Assembly (NCBI RefSeq): GCF_006974125.1
Contig: NZ_CP037858.1
Coordinates: 682,001 to 746,000 of the forward strand
DNA: 64,000 bases
Direction: 5' to 3'
From: Stenotrophomonas maltophilia
Lineage (GTDB): Bacteria; Pseudomonadota; Gammaproteobacteria; Xanthomonadales; Xanthomonadaceae
The notes under the pieces are model-generated. The model did no database searches, was not told the origin of the DNA, and worked only from the letters and a program-made list of their open reading frames with translations. Below, in pieces: positions 1 to 10,643 of this stretch. Positions within the stretch are counted from its first letter, which is position 1. Each line of letters begins with the position of its first letter. The translations under genes were made by a program, and so were the position numbers.

Positions 1-758
1 ACGCCGATGCGCAGCATCGAACGAATGATCGCGCCATCAAAGCGGATGGCTTGCAGCAACTCATGCCCCGGTGCCAACGGGTGACCCATCCGCTGCCACC
101 GCCACATCAGCCAGGCCAGGGCCAGCAGCGAGGCGAGCGCCGCCGAGACTGCCGCACTGGCCGCGCCCAGCTGCGGCAGGCCGGCCCAGCCCAGGATCAG
201 CAGCGGCGTGCACAGCAGGCCGACCACCGTGGCCAGCAGCAGCGCATGCAGCGGCGTTTTGGCATCGCCCACCGCACGGCTCACCGCAGTGGCCAGCCAC
301 AGCAGGAAGAACGCCGGTGCAGCCAGCAGCAGAACACGGGCATAGACGATGGATTCGCCGAGGATCGGCGCTGGCGTGCCCAGTGCTGCCAGCAGCTGTG
401 GCGCGAAACCGCCGCCCACCGCCATCACCAGCACTGACAACAGCAGGACAAGTGCCACCGCACTGCCGGCCACCGCGCGAGCCTGTTGCGGCCGGCCCGC
501 GCCCCAGGCCTGGCCGATCAGCACCATCGCACCGGTCGCCAGACCCATTACCAGGGCCAACAGCAGGAAGAAGACAGGGAAGAACGCTGCGGCGGCGGCC
601 ACCGCCTGCGTACCCAGCAGATGGCCGAGGTAGATGTTGTCCAGCGTGCCTGCGGCCAGCTGCAATGCGTTGGTCAGCAGCATCGGCAGCAGCAGGGTCA
701 GATAGGTGCGCCAGAGGGGCGGCGCGACCGGAGGGATGGGATGTGCGGGGGTGTCCAT
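1..758 (-). CDS. MATE family efflux transporter (3' end beyond window)
   Basis: Reading leftward from the ATG at 758, the frame stays open to the window edge (252 codons visible), so the C-terminal part is missing. The translation begins MDTPAHPIPPVAPPLWRTYL and continues with long hydrophobic segments including TLLLPMLLTNALQLAAGTLD and the MATE-like LGTQAVAAAAAFFPVFF and GAMVLIGQAWGAGR. This matches the N-terminal half of multidrug and toxic-compound extrusion transporters, inner-membrane cation-coupled drug exporters. Longer overlapping frames on both strands here are GC artefacts. Substrate cannot be inferred. The family call is from residue pattern, not a search. Confidence 0.85.
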   Translation of the reverse strand, partial: MDTPAHPIPPVAPPLWRTYLTLLLPMLLTNALQLAAGTLDNIYLGHLLGTQAVAAAAAFFPVFFLLLALVMGLATGAMVLIGQAWGAGRPQQARAVAGSAVALVLLLSVLVMAVGGGFAPQLLAALGTPAPILGESIVYARVLLLAAPAFFLLWLATAVSRAVGDAKTPLHALLLATVVGLLCTPLLILGWAGLPQLGAASAAVSAALASLLALAWLMWRWQRMGHPLAPGHELLQAIRFDGAIIRSMLRIG

Positions 759-876
759 GGGGTTCTCTGGGCAAGGCGCTGCCCTGCCCGGCGTTTCCGC
801 CAGCAAAGCAAGCACAGGGAAAGCAGGCCGTGGCCCGCGGTCAGGTGGCGCCGCCGCTCAGCAACGGCGCGGTGGC

Positions 877-1506
877 TCAGTCGTCTGCGTGGTCCGAAGA
901 ATCATCGAAGGCCAGGCGCAGGGCGTGATTGCGCACATCCCCGGGCCAGCTGCGCAACGCCATTTCCAGGCCCGCCCGGTCGTGCGCGAACAGGACACGG
1001 ATCGCTTCCTCGAAACCTGGCAGGTCTCCGGCGATGGTCTGCAGGAAGTGATAGGCACGCTCGCTGTGGCGGCGCTGCCGGTCCTTGTCCGCACCAGCAC
1101 GGCTGGCCGCCTCCACCAGCCTGCGCAGCACTACCGAGGCCCCGCCGGGCTGCTCGGCCAGCCACGCCCAGTGGCGCGGCAGCAGGGTCACTTCGCGGGC
1201 GACCACGCCCAGCTTGGGGCGGCCACGGCCACGCGGCGTTGCCGGCACATCTTCGGCAGTGACGTCGGCATCCGCCTCGACGGCGGCGGGAAACGCTTCG
1301 ATGACCCGCGCCAGCAGTTCTGCGTCGCTACCGCGCGTATCGAAATCACGGGTGCGGCCGGTAGCGTTGTCGAACACGAGCAGCGGACCGGCAGCGTTGC
1401 CGGCGCGCAGCTGTTTCAGCGCAAGCGCAGCCACTTCCGGTGTACCGGAAGCGACCAGGCGGTGGCCGTCGAAGCAACTGAAGGGAGGGAGTCGGGACGC
1501 AGGCAT
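877..1506 (-). CDS. DUF2239 family protein
   Basis: A 209-residue soluble protein starting MPASRLPPFSCFDGHRLVAS. It has the features I associate with DUF2239 proteins: the N-terminal FDGHRLVASG, a central LLVFDNATGRTRDFDTRG segment, RGRGRPKLGVVAREVTLLPR and a C-terminal tail rich in acidic residues. The PRGRGRPKLG stretch resembles an AT-hook-like basic patch, followed by LLPRHWAWLAEQPGGAS. The function of the family is not established. It stands alone on the minus strand with its own promoter-like region just upstream (1534-1575), which carries two near-identical palindromes. No signal peptide or membrane segment is visible. Confidence 0.8.
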   Translation of the reverse strand: MPASRLPPFSCFDGHRLVASGTPEVAALALKQLRAGNAAGPLLVFDNATGRTRDFDTRGSDAELLARVIEAFPAAVEADADVTAEDVPATPRGRGRPKLGVVAREVTLLPRHWAWLAEQPGGASVVLRRLVEAASRAGADKDRQRRHSERAYHFLQTIAGDLPGFEEAIRVLFAHDRAGLEMALRSWPGDVRNHALRLAFDDSSDHADD

Positions 1507-1533
1507 GGCAATGACATCAGAGGCGATGCCCGA

Positions 1534-1575
1534 ATATTGCCCGGGTAATTTGTATTCGTCAATATTGCCCGGGTA
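1534..1575 (-). promoter_or_regulatory. Promoter with two palindromic repeats upstream of the DUF2239 gene
   Basis: On the minus strand a -35 like TTGACG (1562-1557) is followed after 17 bases by CAATAT (1539-1534), 27 bases before the DUF2239 start. Two copies of the 15-mer AATATTGCCCGGGTA (plus strand 1533-1547 and 1561-1575, 28 bases apart) overlap it. Each contains the near-palindrome ATT-N-CCCGGG-N-AAT. One copy covers the -10 and spacer and the other the region just upstream of the -35, the arrangement of a repressor or activator operator pair. The regulator is unknown. Confidence 0.55.
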
Positions 1576-1594
1576 TTAATAAGCCAGAAGAGCG

Positions 1595-1680
1595 TGCCAA
1601 CCAAGGTTGGCACCCACCGGAAAGGTTGATCCCCACCCGAAAGGTTGATCCCCACCCGAAAGATCGCCCCCCCACCCGAT
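1595..1680. repeat. SMAG-like palindrome plus short tandem repeats
   Basis: The hairpin GTGCCAACC-AA-GGTTGGCAC (1595-1614) is followed by about three and a half imperfect copies of a 20-base unit with the core CCCACCCGAAAGGTTGATC (about 1612-1680). The palindrome is of the kind found in extragenic repeats of Stenotrophomonas. The downstream units look like slipped duplications of its flank. They lie between convergent-free genes on the minus strand and encode nothing. Confidence 0.6.
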
Positions 1681-1688
1681 TCGCCGGG

Positions 1689-2177
1689 TTACAGCCGGCT
1701 GTAGGACCAGCTGACCATGCGGCCGTCCTTGTACGGCATCACGCCGTGGAACGGGCGTGGGTCGGCGTCGAACACCAGTGGCAGGAAGTTGCGGTCGCCC
1801 TCCCACATCGGCAGCGTGTCCAGCTTGTCCAGGTCCACCCACTCCAGCGTGCCTTCGTGGTTGCCACCGTGCGGGGTGCCCTCGAATCCATCGATGACGA
1901 ACACGAAGCCCAGCCAGTCCTCGCCGTGCTTGCCGAAACCCGGCCAGCTGATGGTGCCGCGCAGGCGCATGCCGGTGCAGTGGATGCCGGCTTCCTCCGC
2001 GATCTCGCGGCGCATGCCAGCCGCGACGTCTTCGGTCGGTTCGATCTTGCCGCCCAGCCCGTTGTACTTGCCCAGGTGGTGGTCACCGGGGCGGGTATTG
2101 CGATGGATCATCAGCACCTGGCGACGATCAGGCGACAGCACGTAGCCCAGGGTGGCGACGATCGGGGTATACGGCAT
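1689..2177 (-). CDS. NUDIX hydrolase (MutT/8-oxo-dGTPase-like)
   Basis: A 162-residue protein with a complete Nudix box between residues 43 and 65: G43, E49, then R57-E58-x-x-E61-E62-x-G64, fitting Gx5Ex7REUXEEXGU. The two glutamates of REUXEE would bind the catalytic metal. The length and the N-terminal YTPIVATLGYVLSPDRRQVL strand resemble MutT-type enzymes that hydrolyse oxidised nucleoside triphosphates, but the substrate cannot be read from the sequence. It stands 43 bases downstream of the DUF1249 gene on the same strand and may be co-transcribed with it. Confidence 0.88.
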   Translation of the reverse strand: MPYTPIVATLGYVLSPDRRQVLMIHRNTRPGDHHLGKYNGLGGKIEPTEDVAAGMRREIAEEAGIHCTGMRLRGTISWPGFGKHGEDWLGFVFVIDGFEGTPHGGNHEGTLEWVDLDKLDTLPMWEGDRNFLPLVFDADPRPFHGVMPYKDGRMVSWSYSRL

Positions 2178-2220
2178 GGGGCATGCATCCAGCAGCAGGT
2201 CAGCCGTGGATTATGGCCGA

Positions 2221-2730
2221 TCAGCGCACCAGCGACAGGCGGCGTTCGGCGGGCGCGCCTGCGCCCTCGGGATCACGGCGCAGGGTGGCCACGCCGTGGC
2301 CGCGCTCGGCCAGGTATTCCAACCACTTGCCGAGGAAGGTGTTCATCCGCATGCGGTGGCTGATCAGCTCCGCCGGCGGCGGGTACAGGCCCATGGTGTC
2401 CTGCCAGCGGCGACCGACGTAGCAATGGGTGGTCTCGGCCTGGCGGGCGTCACGGTACAGGCGCACATAGGCCGACGGATCGGGCTCGCCGGTGACCGGA
2501 TCGGCCAGGTCGTAGGTCAGACGCAGCTCCACCGTGTAGCGGTGGCACTCGATCACGTCCAGGCGGACATCCAGGCCGTCGCCGATCGAGGAAATGTAGC
2601 TGCCCGCCGCCAGTCCGGCCGGTTCGAACAGGCGCACCAGATGGCGGTAGTTTTCCGCGTACAGGCCCATGAGCCAGCTCAACCGGCTCAGGCGGGGAAT
2701 GCGTTCGGTACGGGGCAAGGCTCGGGCCAT
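2221..2730 (-). CDS. DUF1249 domain-containing protein
   Basis: A 169-residue cytosolic protein. The block LSWLMGLYAENYRHLVRLF near the N-terminus, followed by YTVELRLTYDL and YRDARQAETTHCY, is characteristic of DUF1249 proteins (the YqiB family of gammaproteobacteria), which have no assigned biochemical role. In many gammaproteobacteria this family sits next to a NUDIX hydrolase gene, and here too the NUDIX gene follows 43 bases downstream. No transmembrane segment is seen. The start at 2730 is the first methionine that begins the conserved region. Confidence 0.85.
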   Translation of the reverse strand: MARALPRTERIPRLSRLSWLMGLYAENYRHLVRLFEPAGLAAGSYISSIGDGLDVRLDVIECHRYTVELRLTYDLADPVTGEPDPSAYVRLYRDARQAETTHCYVGRRWQDTMGLYPPPAELISHRMRMNTFLGKWLEYLAERGHGVATLRRDPEGAGAPAERRLSLVR

Positions 2731-2806
2731 GGGTCGATCCTACACGTTGGTGCTTCAACGTGGGGGCGGTTCGAGCCACAGCCAAGCCACCGACTGTGAT
2801 CCCCCT

Positions 2807-2920
2807 GTAGAGCCGAGCCCATGCTCGGCTGGGCCACCGGGTTCTGGCCGAAGAGCAGCCGAGCGTGGGCTCGGCTCTACAGCGCGCAGCATCCACTGGT
2901 AGCGCCGGGCCATGCCCGGC
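2807..2920. repeat. Three SMAG-type palindromic repeats
   Basis: Three GTAG-headed stem-loops: GTAGAGCCGAGC(...)GCTCGGCT at 2807-2830, its inverted partner ending GGCTCGGCTCTAC at 2857-2880, and GTAGCGCCGGGC(...)GCCCGGC at 2899-2920. The first two face each other and could fold together into one long hairpin. This matches the S. maltophilia GTAG (SMAG) repeat family, small REP-like elements found between genes. They lie between the ends of the DUF1249 and ppsR genes. Confidence 0.85.
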
Positions 2921-2936
2921 GAACGTGGCGCGCGCC

Positions 2937-3758
2937 TCAATACAGCTCGCGCTGCAGCCCCAGCGTGGCCAGCACCTTGCTGGAGATCTCCTCGATCGAG
3001 GTATGGGTGGTGCTCAGGGTCGGGATCCGCTCCATCTGGAACATCACCTCGGCCGCAGCCACCTCACGCTTGCAGGTGTCCAGGTTGGCGTAGCGCGAGT
3101 TCGGGCGGCGCTCCTGGCGGATCTGCTGCAGGCGGTCCGGGTCGATGGTCAGGCCGAACAGCTTGCGCCGGTAGTTGCGCAGGCGCGGCGGCAGGCGGTC
3201 GCTTTCCAGGTCTTCGTCGGTCAGCGGGTAATTGGCCGCGCGCACCCCGTAATGCAGGGCCAGGTAGATGCAGGTGGGCGTCTTGCCGGCGCGCGACACC
3301 GCCACCAGGATCACGTCGGCATCGTCGTAGTTCACCGCGATCCCATCGTCATGGGTCAGGGCGAAGTTCATCGCGTTGATGCGGCGGTGGTAGGTGTCGA
3401 AATCGACCATGCCGTGGGCCTGGCCGACCCGGGCCAGGCGCGGGCTGGCCAGTTCACGCTCCAGCGGCTCGATGAACGGTGCGAACACATCCAGCATCAG
3501 CGCACCGCTGTCGGCCAGGATCAGGCTCAGGCTCTGGTCCACGCAGGAGTTCACCACGATCGGCCGGACCTGGTACCGCTCCCCCGCCGCCTGGATCCGG
3601 GCGCAGGCTTCACGCGCTTTTTCGGGGTCGTCGACAAACGACATGCGGTCGGTAATGAAGCTGAACCCGGAGAACTGGGTGAGCAGGCTATGCCCAATGG
3701 TTTCAGCGGTGATACCGGTTCCATCGGAAACGTAGAACACCGGACGGATGGTCGACAT
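2937..3758 (-). CDS. ppsR: PEP synthase regulatory protein (bifunctional kinase/pyrophosphorylase)
   Basis: A 273-residue DUF299 protein. The N-terminus [20 protein letters not shown] is the family hallmark, and the P-loop-like [11 protein letters not shown] near residue 155 is the nucleotide-binding motif. PpsR proteins switch PEP synthase off by ADP-dependent phosphorylation of a threonine next to its catalytic histidine, and on again by phosphate-dependent pyrophosphorolysis. The divergent neighbour, 144 bases away, is ppsA, the expected substrate. The pairing and the length are typical. The shared intergenic region probably contains both promoters, though no clear -35/-10 pair was identified. 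Confidence 0.96.
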   Translation of the reverse strand: MSTIRPVFYVSDGTGITAETIGHSLLTQFSGFSFITDRMSFVDDPEKAREACARIQAAGERYQVRPIVVNSCVDQSLSLILADSGALMLDVFAPFIEPLERELASPRLARVGQAHGMVDFDTYHRRINAMNFALTHDDGIAVNYDDADVILVAVSRAGKTPTCIYLALHYGVRAANYPLTDEDLESDRLPPRLRNYRRKLFGLTIDPDRLQQIRQERRPNSRYANLDTCKREVAAAEVMFQMERIPTLSTTHTSIEEISSKVLATLGLQRELY

Positions 3759-3902
3759 GCGCGCTTTTACCCCCTACGAAGCCTAAAAGGGCCGCCAACA
3801 CAAGCTTGTGCCGACAGCGGTCTGCCCGGCATCATATCGGCTTCTTCCTACGGACGCGGCCACTCAGCCCGCCTCGGGCGATGGCCAAACGGAGCATCGC
3901 GC

Positions 3903-6281
<2,379 letters not shown>

Positions 6282-6301
6282 TACAGCTGCAAGCTGAATA
6301 A

Positions 6302-6332
6302 AGAAACCCCGCCTCGGCGGGGTTTCTGTTTT
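6302..6332 (+). terminator. Rho-independent terminator after ppsA
   Basis: A perfect 12-base stem AGAAACCCCGCC / GGCGGGGTTTCT with a TC loop, followed by GTTTT. It begins 20 bases after the ppsA stop codon. Confidence 0.9.
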
Positions 6333-6443
6333 GGGGAGGATCAATCGGGGCCGATGCGCCATTTGCAACTATTCCAGTAGGCGCCCTGAAATGGCCAACG
6401 CACACTGGGAGGACCAAAATCACTTGCCGGCAAGGTTCGCCCC

Positions 6444-7217
6444 ATGACGATCCCGTTCGCACTTGGACTGTCCAACTACTCCGGCCCACTGGCAGGAGCG
6501 TGGGATTTCCAGAAGTTTCACGAGTTGGCTATATCCATGCTCGAAAAGCGTGGAGTAGAGGCCACCCACTTTGCGTGTGACGGAAAGGGCCAGAGCGGCA
6601 AGTTGACGAGGCTGGGCAATGCAGCGCATCGAAGGCTTCTGGCCAGTGGCTTCAACGAGCTGACTATCCTCGGTGTTGACGCTGTACCCAAAGGAAGTGA
6701 CGCGCCCGCCTACGATCTGACGGCATCCGTCGATTTCCTCTCCAGTCGTGAGCTTGGAACGGAATTCGTTCTGTTCTCCAAGGACGCTCGCTTTCCTCTG
6801 GAACCGCAGTCCTTCCGGGAGCTCCTGGTGGGGCTGATCGCCCTGTACGACTGGGACTTCGGCTACGTCACTCACCCACCCTTCGAGCGCAGCCCGCAGG
6901 CCTACATCAGTGGCTACTGCGATGGAACCCAATCCAAGGACGAAGAAGACCGCAACCAGATCTGGTATGACGCCCCGCCGGAGGTGCGCCTGCGCAAGGT
7001 CCGCAACATTTTCCCGCTTAGTCTGCTCAATCCGGCACAGCTGGGTGCACCCGTCGCGCCCGACAAGACATTGGCTGGAATACTGCAAGGTACTCCCGGT
7101 TGCACGTTGGACGAACTGGTGCCCGGCCTCCTCTGGCTCAGCACGGTAGAACCGCATCTGGTGCAGGGACTACGCTCGCTGCTCAAGGGTACGGGCGCAT
7201 TGATCGAAGGCGGCTGA
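6444..7217 (+). CDS. Hypothetical protein, possibly Imm52-like immunity protein
   Basis: A 257-residue soluble protein with no signal peptide or membrane segment. I recognise no catalytic motif. The C-terminal third, with LRKVRNIFPLSLLNPAQL, TLAGIL and a final GLRSLLKGTGAL, recalls the layout of Imm52-type immunity proteins of polymorphic toxin systems (a 'vyp-nfL-..hL' block, then a short helix, then a closing helix), but this is from memory and unverified. Base composition is a little less GC-rich than the flanking genes, which fits acquisition. No toxin gene is adjacent. It is a single-gene unit bounded by terminators at 6302-6332 and 7259-7288. Confidence 0.65.
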   Translation: MTIPFALGLSNYSGPLAGAWDFQKFHELAISMLEKRGVEATHFACDGKGQSGKLTRLGNAAHRRLLASGFNELTILGVDAVPKGSDAPAYDLTASVDFLSSRELGTEFVLFSKDARFPLEPQSFRELLVGLIALYDWDFGYVTHPPFERSPQAYISGYCDGTQSKDEEDRNQIWYDAPPEVRLRKVRNIFPLSLLNPAQLGAPVAPDKTLAGILQGTPGCTLDELVPGLLWLSTVEPHLVQGLRSLLKGTGALIEGG

Positions 7218-7258
7218 CATCACGTTCATCCCGCCGTGCCGATAATCTGCCCGCATGC

Positions 7259-7288
7259 AACCCCGCCTCTGCGGGGTTTTCAGTTTTT
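7259..7288 (+). terminator. Rho-independent terminator
   Basis: Stem AACCCCGC / GCGGGGTT with loop CTCT, followed by TTCAGTTTTT. It ends the transcription unit of the gene at 6444-7217 and precedes mscS by about 40 bases. Confidence 0.85.
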
Positions 7289-7328
7289 GGCGTTCTTGAG
7301 CGCCACGCCCGTTCGACAAGGAGCCCGC

Positions 7329-8222
7329 ATGATTGCTACTGCCCCACCCGCCCCCGCCGCAAGGCCCTGGTTCCACTCGCTCGACTGGGAACGCCTGCTG
7401 GAAACCTATGGTGTGCCGTTGCTGGCCGCCATCGTTGTGCTGCTGGTTGGCATGTGGGTGGCACGACGCCTGTCCAACGCGATGCCGCGCGCTACTGCGC
7501 GCATGGGCGTGGACCCGATGCTGGGCAGCTTCCTGCGCAATGTGGTGTATGCCGCGTCGCTGGTCATCGTGGTAGTGCTGGCCATTGGGACGCTGGGCGT
7601 GCAGATCACCCCGCTGCTGGCCGTGCTCGGCACCGCCGGCCTCGCGGTTGGCCTGGCATTGAAGGATTCGCTGTCCAACATCGCCTCGGGCGTGATGCTG
7701 GTGACACTGCGTCCGTTCCGCGTGGGCGATGTGGTGACCGTGGCCGGACAGACCGGCACGGTGCGCGAAGTACGCATCTTCCAGACCGTCATCACCGGCG
7801 CCGACAACCAGCACACCACCATTCCGAACACGCTGATCACCGCCGCGCCGATCATCAACCTGACCGCCGAACCGACGCGCCGCGTCGAACTGGTGATCGG
7901 CATCGGCTACGAGGACAACATCCAGCTGGCACGTGATACCGCGCTGGCACTGATGAAGGCCGACCCGCGCGTGCTGCAGACGCCAGCACCGGACGTGGTG
8001 GTGTATGAGCTGGGTGCGCATGCGATCAACCTGGGCATCCGCTGCTACGTGAAGTCGGCCGACTGGTTCGGCACCAAGGTCACGCTGCTGGAACAGCTGA
8101 AGCTGGGCTATGACAAGGCCGGCATCAACATCCCGTACCCGCAGCAGGACATGCACCTGTACCTGCATGGCAAGGATGGTGGCGTCATAGAGGCTGATGC
8201 GCTGGTGCGCGACAAGCCCTGA
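7329..8222 (+). CDS. mscS: Small-conductance mechanosensitive channel (MscS family)
   Basis: A 297-residue inner-membrane channel that opens under membrane tension to release osmolytes during hypo-osmotic shock. Three hydrophobic segments lie in the first 120 residues. The pore helix has the Gly/Ala pattern GTAGLAVGLALKDSLSNIAS, then the beta domain with FRVGDVVTVAGQTGTVREV and the C-terminal alpha/beta vestibule. Length is close to that of E. coli MscS. The start at 7329 (MIATAPPAPA) is chosen because AAGGAG lies seven bases upstream. An upstream in-frame start at 7236 would overlap the preceding terminator. Confidence 0.93.
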   Translation: MIATAPPAPAARPWFHSLDWERLLETYGVPLLAAIVVLLVGMWVARRLSNAMPRATARMGVDPMLGSFLRNVVYAASLVIVVVLAIGTLGVQITPLLAVLGTAGLAVGLALKDSLSNIASGVMLVTLRPFRVGDVVTVAGQTGTVREVRIFQTVITGADNQHTTIPNTLITAAPIINLTAEPTRRVELVIGIGYEDNIQLARDTALALMKADPRVLQTPAPDVVVYELGAHAINLGIRCYVKSADWFGTKVTLLEQLKLGYDKAGINIPYPQQDMHLYLHGKDGGVIEADALVRDKP

Positions 8223-8235
8223 TCCAAGACAGAAA

Positions 8236-8344
8236 TGCCGGCCAGCGGCCGGCACTACCCTGCCCCGCGCACCCTGGTAGTGCCGGCCGCTGGCCGGCAC
8301 CCACCCCATCTCCATACACCGGTAGTGCCGGCCGCTGGCCGGCA
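8236..8344. repeat. Three SMAG-type palindromic repeats
   Basis: TGCCGGCCAGCGGCCGGCA plus CTAC at 8236-8258 is an inverted copy of the GTAG-headed palindromes at 8277-8299 and 8322-8344 (GTAGTGCCGGCCGCTGGC plus CGGCA). They fill the space between the convergent mscS and OYE genes. Confidence 0.88.
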
Positions 8345-8354
8345 GCCTCCAGAA

Positions 8355-9470
8355 TCAAGCAGCGACGCTCTCTTCCAGCGTCGGGTAATCGGTGAAGCCG
8401 ACCGCACCACCGCCAAAGAACGTCGCACGGTCCGGCGGATTCAGATCCGCACCCAGGCGCAGGCGCTCCGGCAGGTCCGGGTTGGCGATGAAGGGGCGAC
8501 CGAAGCCGATCAGGTCGGCCCAGCCTTCCGACAATGCCTGCTCGGCGCGCTCGGCGGTGTACTTGCCGGCGTAGATCAGCGTGCCCGGGTAGATCATGCG
8601 CAGCGCCTGCTTGAAGGCCACCGGCATCGGCGGTGCGTCATCCCAGTCGGCCTCTGCAATGTGCAGGTAGCCCACGCCCATCTCACCGAGCAGGTGTGCG
8701 GCAGCCAGATAGGTCGCCTGCGGCGTATCGTCCACCGCCCCCTGCAGCGTGGTCAGCGGCGCCAGGCGCACGCCCACGCGATCACCGCCGGCCACTGCCA
8801 CTACCGCTTGCACCACCTCTCGCAGGAAGCGCAGCCGGTTCTGCAACGCGCCGCCATAGCCGTCGGTGCGCCGGTTGGCCTGCGAGTCGATGAACTGGTT
8901 GATCAGGTAGCCATTGGCCCCGTGCAGCTCGACGCCATCGAAGCCCGCCTCCAGCGCGTTGCGCGCGGCCTGCGCATAATCGGCGACGATGCCCGGAATC
9001 TCGTCTTCGGCCAGCGCGCGCGGCATCGAGTGCTGGATCATCTCCCCCACGCCCGCCTCCGGACCGGCACCGGTCGGATCGACGAACACCTTCACGCCTT
9101 CAGCCAGCAGGGCCGACGACGATACCGGTGCGCCACCGTCCGGCTGCAGCGCCACGTGTGAAACGCGGCCCACGTGCCACAGCTGGGCGTAGATGCGGCC
9201 GCCGGCGGCGTGCACCGCATCGGTCACCTGGCGCCAGCCCTGCATCTGTTCGGCGCTGTGGATGCCCGGGGTCCAGGCATAGCCCTGGCCCTGCTGGCTG
9301 ATCTGAGTGCCTTCGCTGACGATCAGGCCGGCACCGGCGCGCTGCGCGTAGTAGGCGGCCATTTCCGCGGTGGCGACGTTGCCGTCGGCGGCGCGCGAGC
9401 GGGTCATCGGCGGCATCACGATGCGGTTGGGGAGCGTCAGCGCGCCCAGGCGGTGGGAGGTGAACATCAT
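8355..9470 (-). CDS. NADH:flavin oxidoreductase, Old Yellow Enzyme family (alkene reductase)
   Basis: A 371-residue FMN-dependent TIM-barrel enzyme. Family landmarks are LPNRIVMPPMTRSRA near the N-terminus, YAQRAGAGLIVSEGTQISQQ, IYAQLWHVGRVS, the substrate-site FDGVELHGANGYLINQF, RTDGYGG and GFGRPFIANPDLPERL. Such enzymes reduce activated C=C bonds, nitro compounds or nitrate esters using NAD(P)H. The frame extends upstream of the homologous part. The double ATG at 9470/9467 is chosen because AGAG lies about nine bases upstream and the family begins at this point. The physiological substrate is unknown. Confidence 0.93.
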   Translation of the reverse strand: MMFTSHRLGALTLPNRIVMPPMTRSRAADGNVATAEMAAYYAQRAGAGLIVSEGTQISQQGQGYAWTPGIHSAEQMQGWRQVTDAVHAAGGRIYAQLWHVGRVSHVALQPDGGAPVSSSALLAEGVKVFVDPTGAGPEAGVGEMIQHSMPRALAEDEIPGIVADYAQAARNALEAGFDGVELHGANGYLINQFIDSQANRRTDGYGGALQNRLRFLREVVQAVVAVAGGDRVGVRLAPLTTLQGAVDDTPQATYLAAAHLLGEMGVGYLHIAEADWDDAPPMPVAFKQALRMIYPGTLIYAGKYTAERAEQALSEGWADLIGFGRPFIANPDLPERLRLGADLNPPDRATFFGGGAVGFTDYPTLEESVAA

Positions 9471-9608
9471 GGCGGCAATCTCTTGCGGGGGAGTGCCAGC
9501 AAGAATGGGGACCGCCTGCGAAAGGCAACAGGCGTGTTGTGGCAAAACAGTTGTGCCCGGCAGGCAAGGATGGCCATGCATGAAGGCTCATCCACGCACG
9601 GCGTGGAT

Positions 9609-10484
9609 CTACTCCAGGCTGGGCTCGATCCTGATCGCGCCATGCGCCACCCGGTCATAGCAGGTGCGCACCACGTCTTCCCCGTACTTCAGCTCGAGCC
9701 GACGCACGATGAAGTGGCCGCGCGCCATGTCCTGGTAGTAGTCGGTGAACATGGTATTCAGTGTTGCACCGGCGGCGGCACCGACGATCGGCACCGCCTG
9801 TGCGGCGAATTTCTCGGTGACTACCACGCCGAAGCGCGCGGCCACCTTCTCCACCATCTTCGCCAGCAGCTTGCCGGCCTCCTTCGGTGCCACGCCCAGG
9901 GTCAGGTCGCGGCCGGTCACCACGCGCCCGGCCAGCTCGGCCGACAGGTGGCGCATCACGTCGGTGGTGAAGCCGCGGGCCAGGTAATAGCCGGTCTCGC
10001 TGGCGTCATCGCGCGGCGAGTTGCCGCCCAGCGCGAACACCTCCAGGCAGGCCTGCCGGGTGCTGAACTCGGACAGGTCGAAGCCTTCGCTGCGGGCCAC
10101 GTCGGCCACCGCACGCATCATGATGGTGGTCGACACCGGCAGTTCGATGAACAGCACGGCAAAGCCAAAGGCGCCGCCCACCGCACCGGAGGTCGCTGCG
10201 GCCAGCTTGTGCCAGCGGGTGGATGCGCCCTTGCCGGGGGTGTTGTCCATGCTCCACAGCGCCGCTTGCGCCGACTTGGACAGCGCCGCCTGCACCGCAC
10301 CGTGGATGCGGTTGGAGACCGAGCTGGGCAGCGCCTTCACCGCGAACTCCAGCGGCGTGCCGACCAGATTGGCCATGCGCGCGGTCAGGGTTGGCGCTTC
10401 CAGCAGGGCCACCGCCCGCTGCAGGTCGGACCAGTCGCGGGCGTCGTGGGCAATATCGCGGGGAAGCAGGATGGGCTCGTTCAT
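9609..10484 (-). CDS. EcsC family protein
   Basis: A 291-residue protein with the EcsC-like sequence: a glycine/alanine-rich hydrophobic centre (TSGAVGGAFGFAVLFIELPV), RAVADVARSEGFDL, a TRQACLEVFALGG block and the C-terminal AVPIVGAAAGATLNTMF. The family is named after B. subtilis EcsC, whose function is unclear. The hydrophobic helices suggest peripheral or partial membrane association. The start at 10484 (MNEPILLPRD) is chosen over an upstream in-frame start at 10628 because the latter would read through the SMAG palindromes. It is followed 138 bases on by the OYE gene. Confidence 0.82.
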   Translation of the reverse strand: MNEPILLPRDIAHDARDWSDLQRAVALLEAPTLTARMANLVGTPLEFAVKALPSSVSNRIHGAVQAALSKSAQAALWSMDNTPGKGASTRWHKLAAATSGAVGGAFGFAVLFIELPVSTTIMMRAVADVARSEGFDLSEFSTRQACLEVFALGGNSPRDDASETGYYLARGFTTDVMRHLSAELAGRVVTGRDLTLGVAPKEAGKLLAKMVEKVAARFGVVVTEKFAAQAVPIVGAAAGATLNTMFTDYYQDMARGHFIVRRLELKYGEDVVRTCYDRVAHGAIRIEPSLE

Positions 10485-10523
10485 GGCGCCGATCTTAGCG
10501 CCAGGGAGTTGAACGGAGGGTGG

Positions 10524-10636
10524 TGCCGGCCGCTGGCCGGCAACCCGATACACCTCACGAAAGCCGCCGAATTGCCGGCCAGCGGCCGGCACTACCAAGT
10601 CGCGTGTCACCCGGTAGCGCCGGGCCAAGCCCGGCG
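10524..10636. repeat. Three SMAG-type palindromic repeats
   Basis: Palindromes at 10524-10542 and 10574-10596 form a facing pair built on TGCCGGCC / GGCCGGCA, and GTAGCGCCGGGCCAAGCCCG plus GCG lies at 10615-10636. They occupy the region between the EcsC-like gene start and the orn stop. The first copy has lost the GTAG head. Confidence 0.85.
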
Positions 10637-10643
10637 TCGTTGT

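Noticed and set aside
2865..3902. N-terminal extension of 346 codons before PpsA
   Set aside because: It runs antisense through ppsR and has no homology. The TTG at 3903 with GGAG upstream is the family start.
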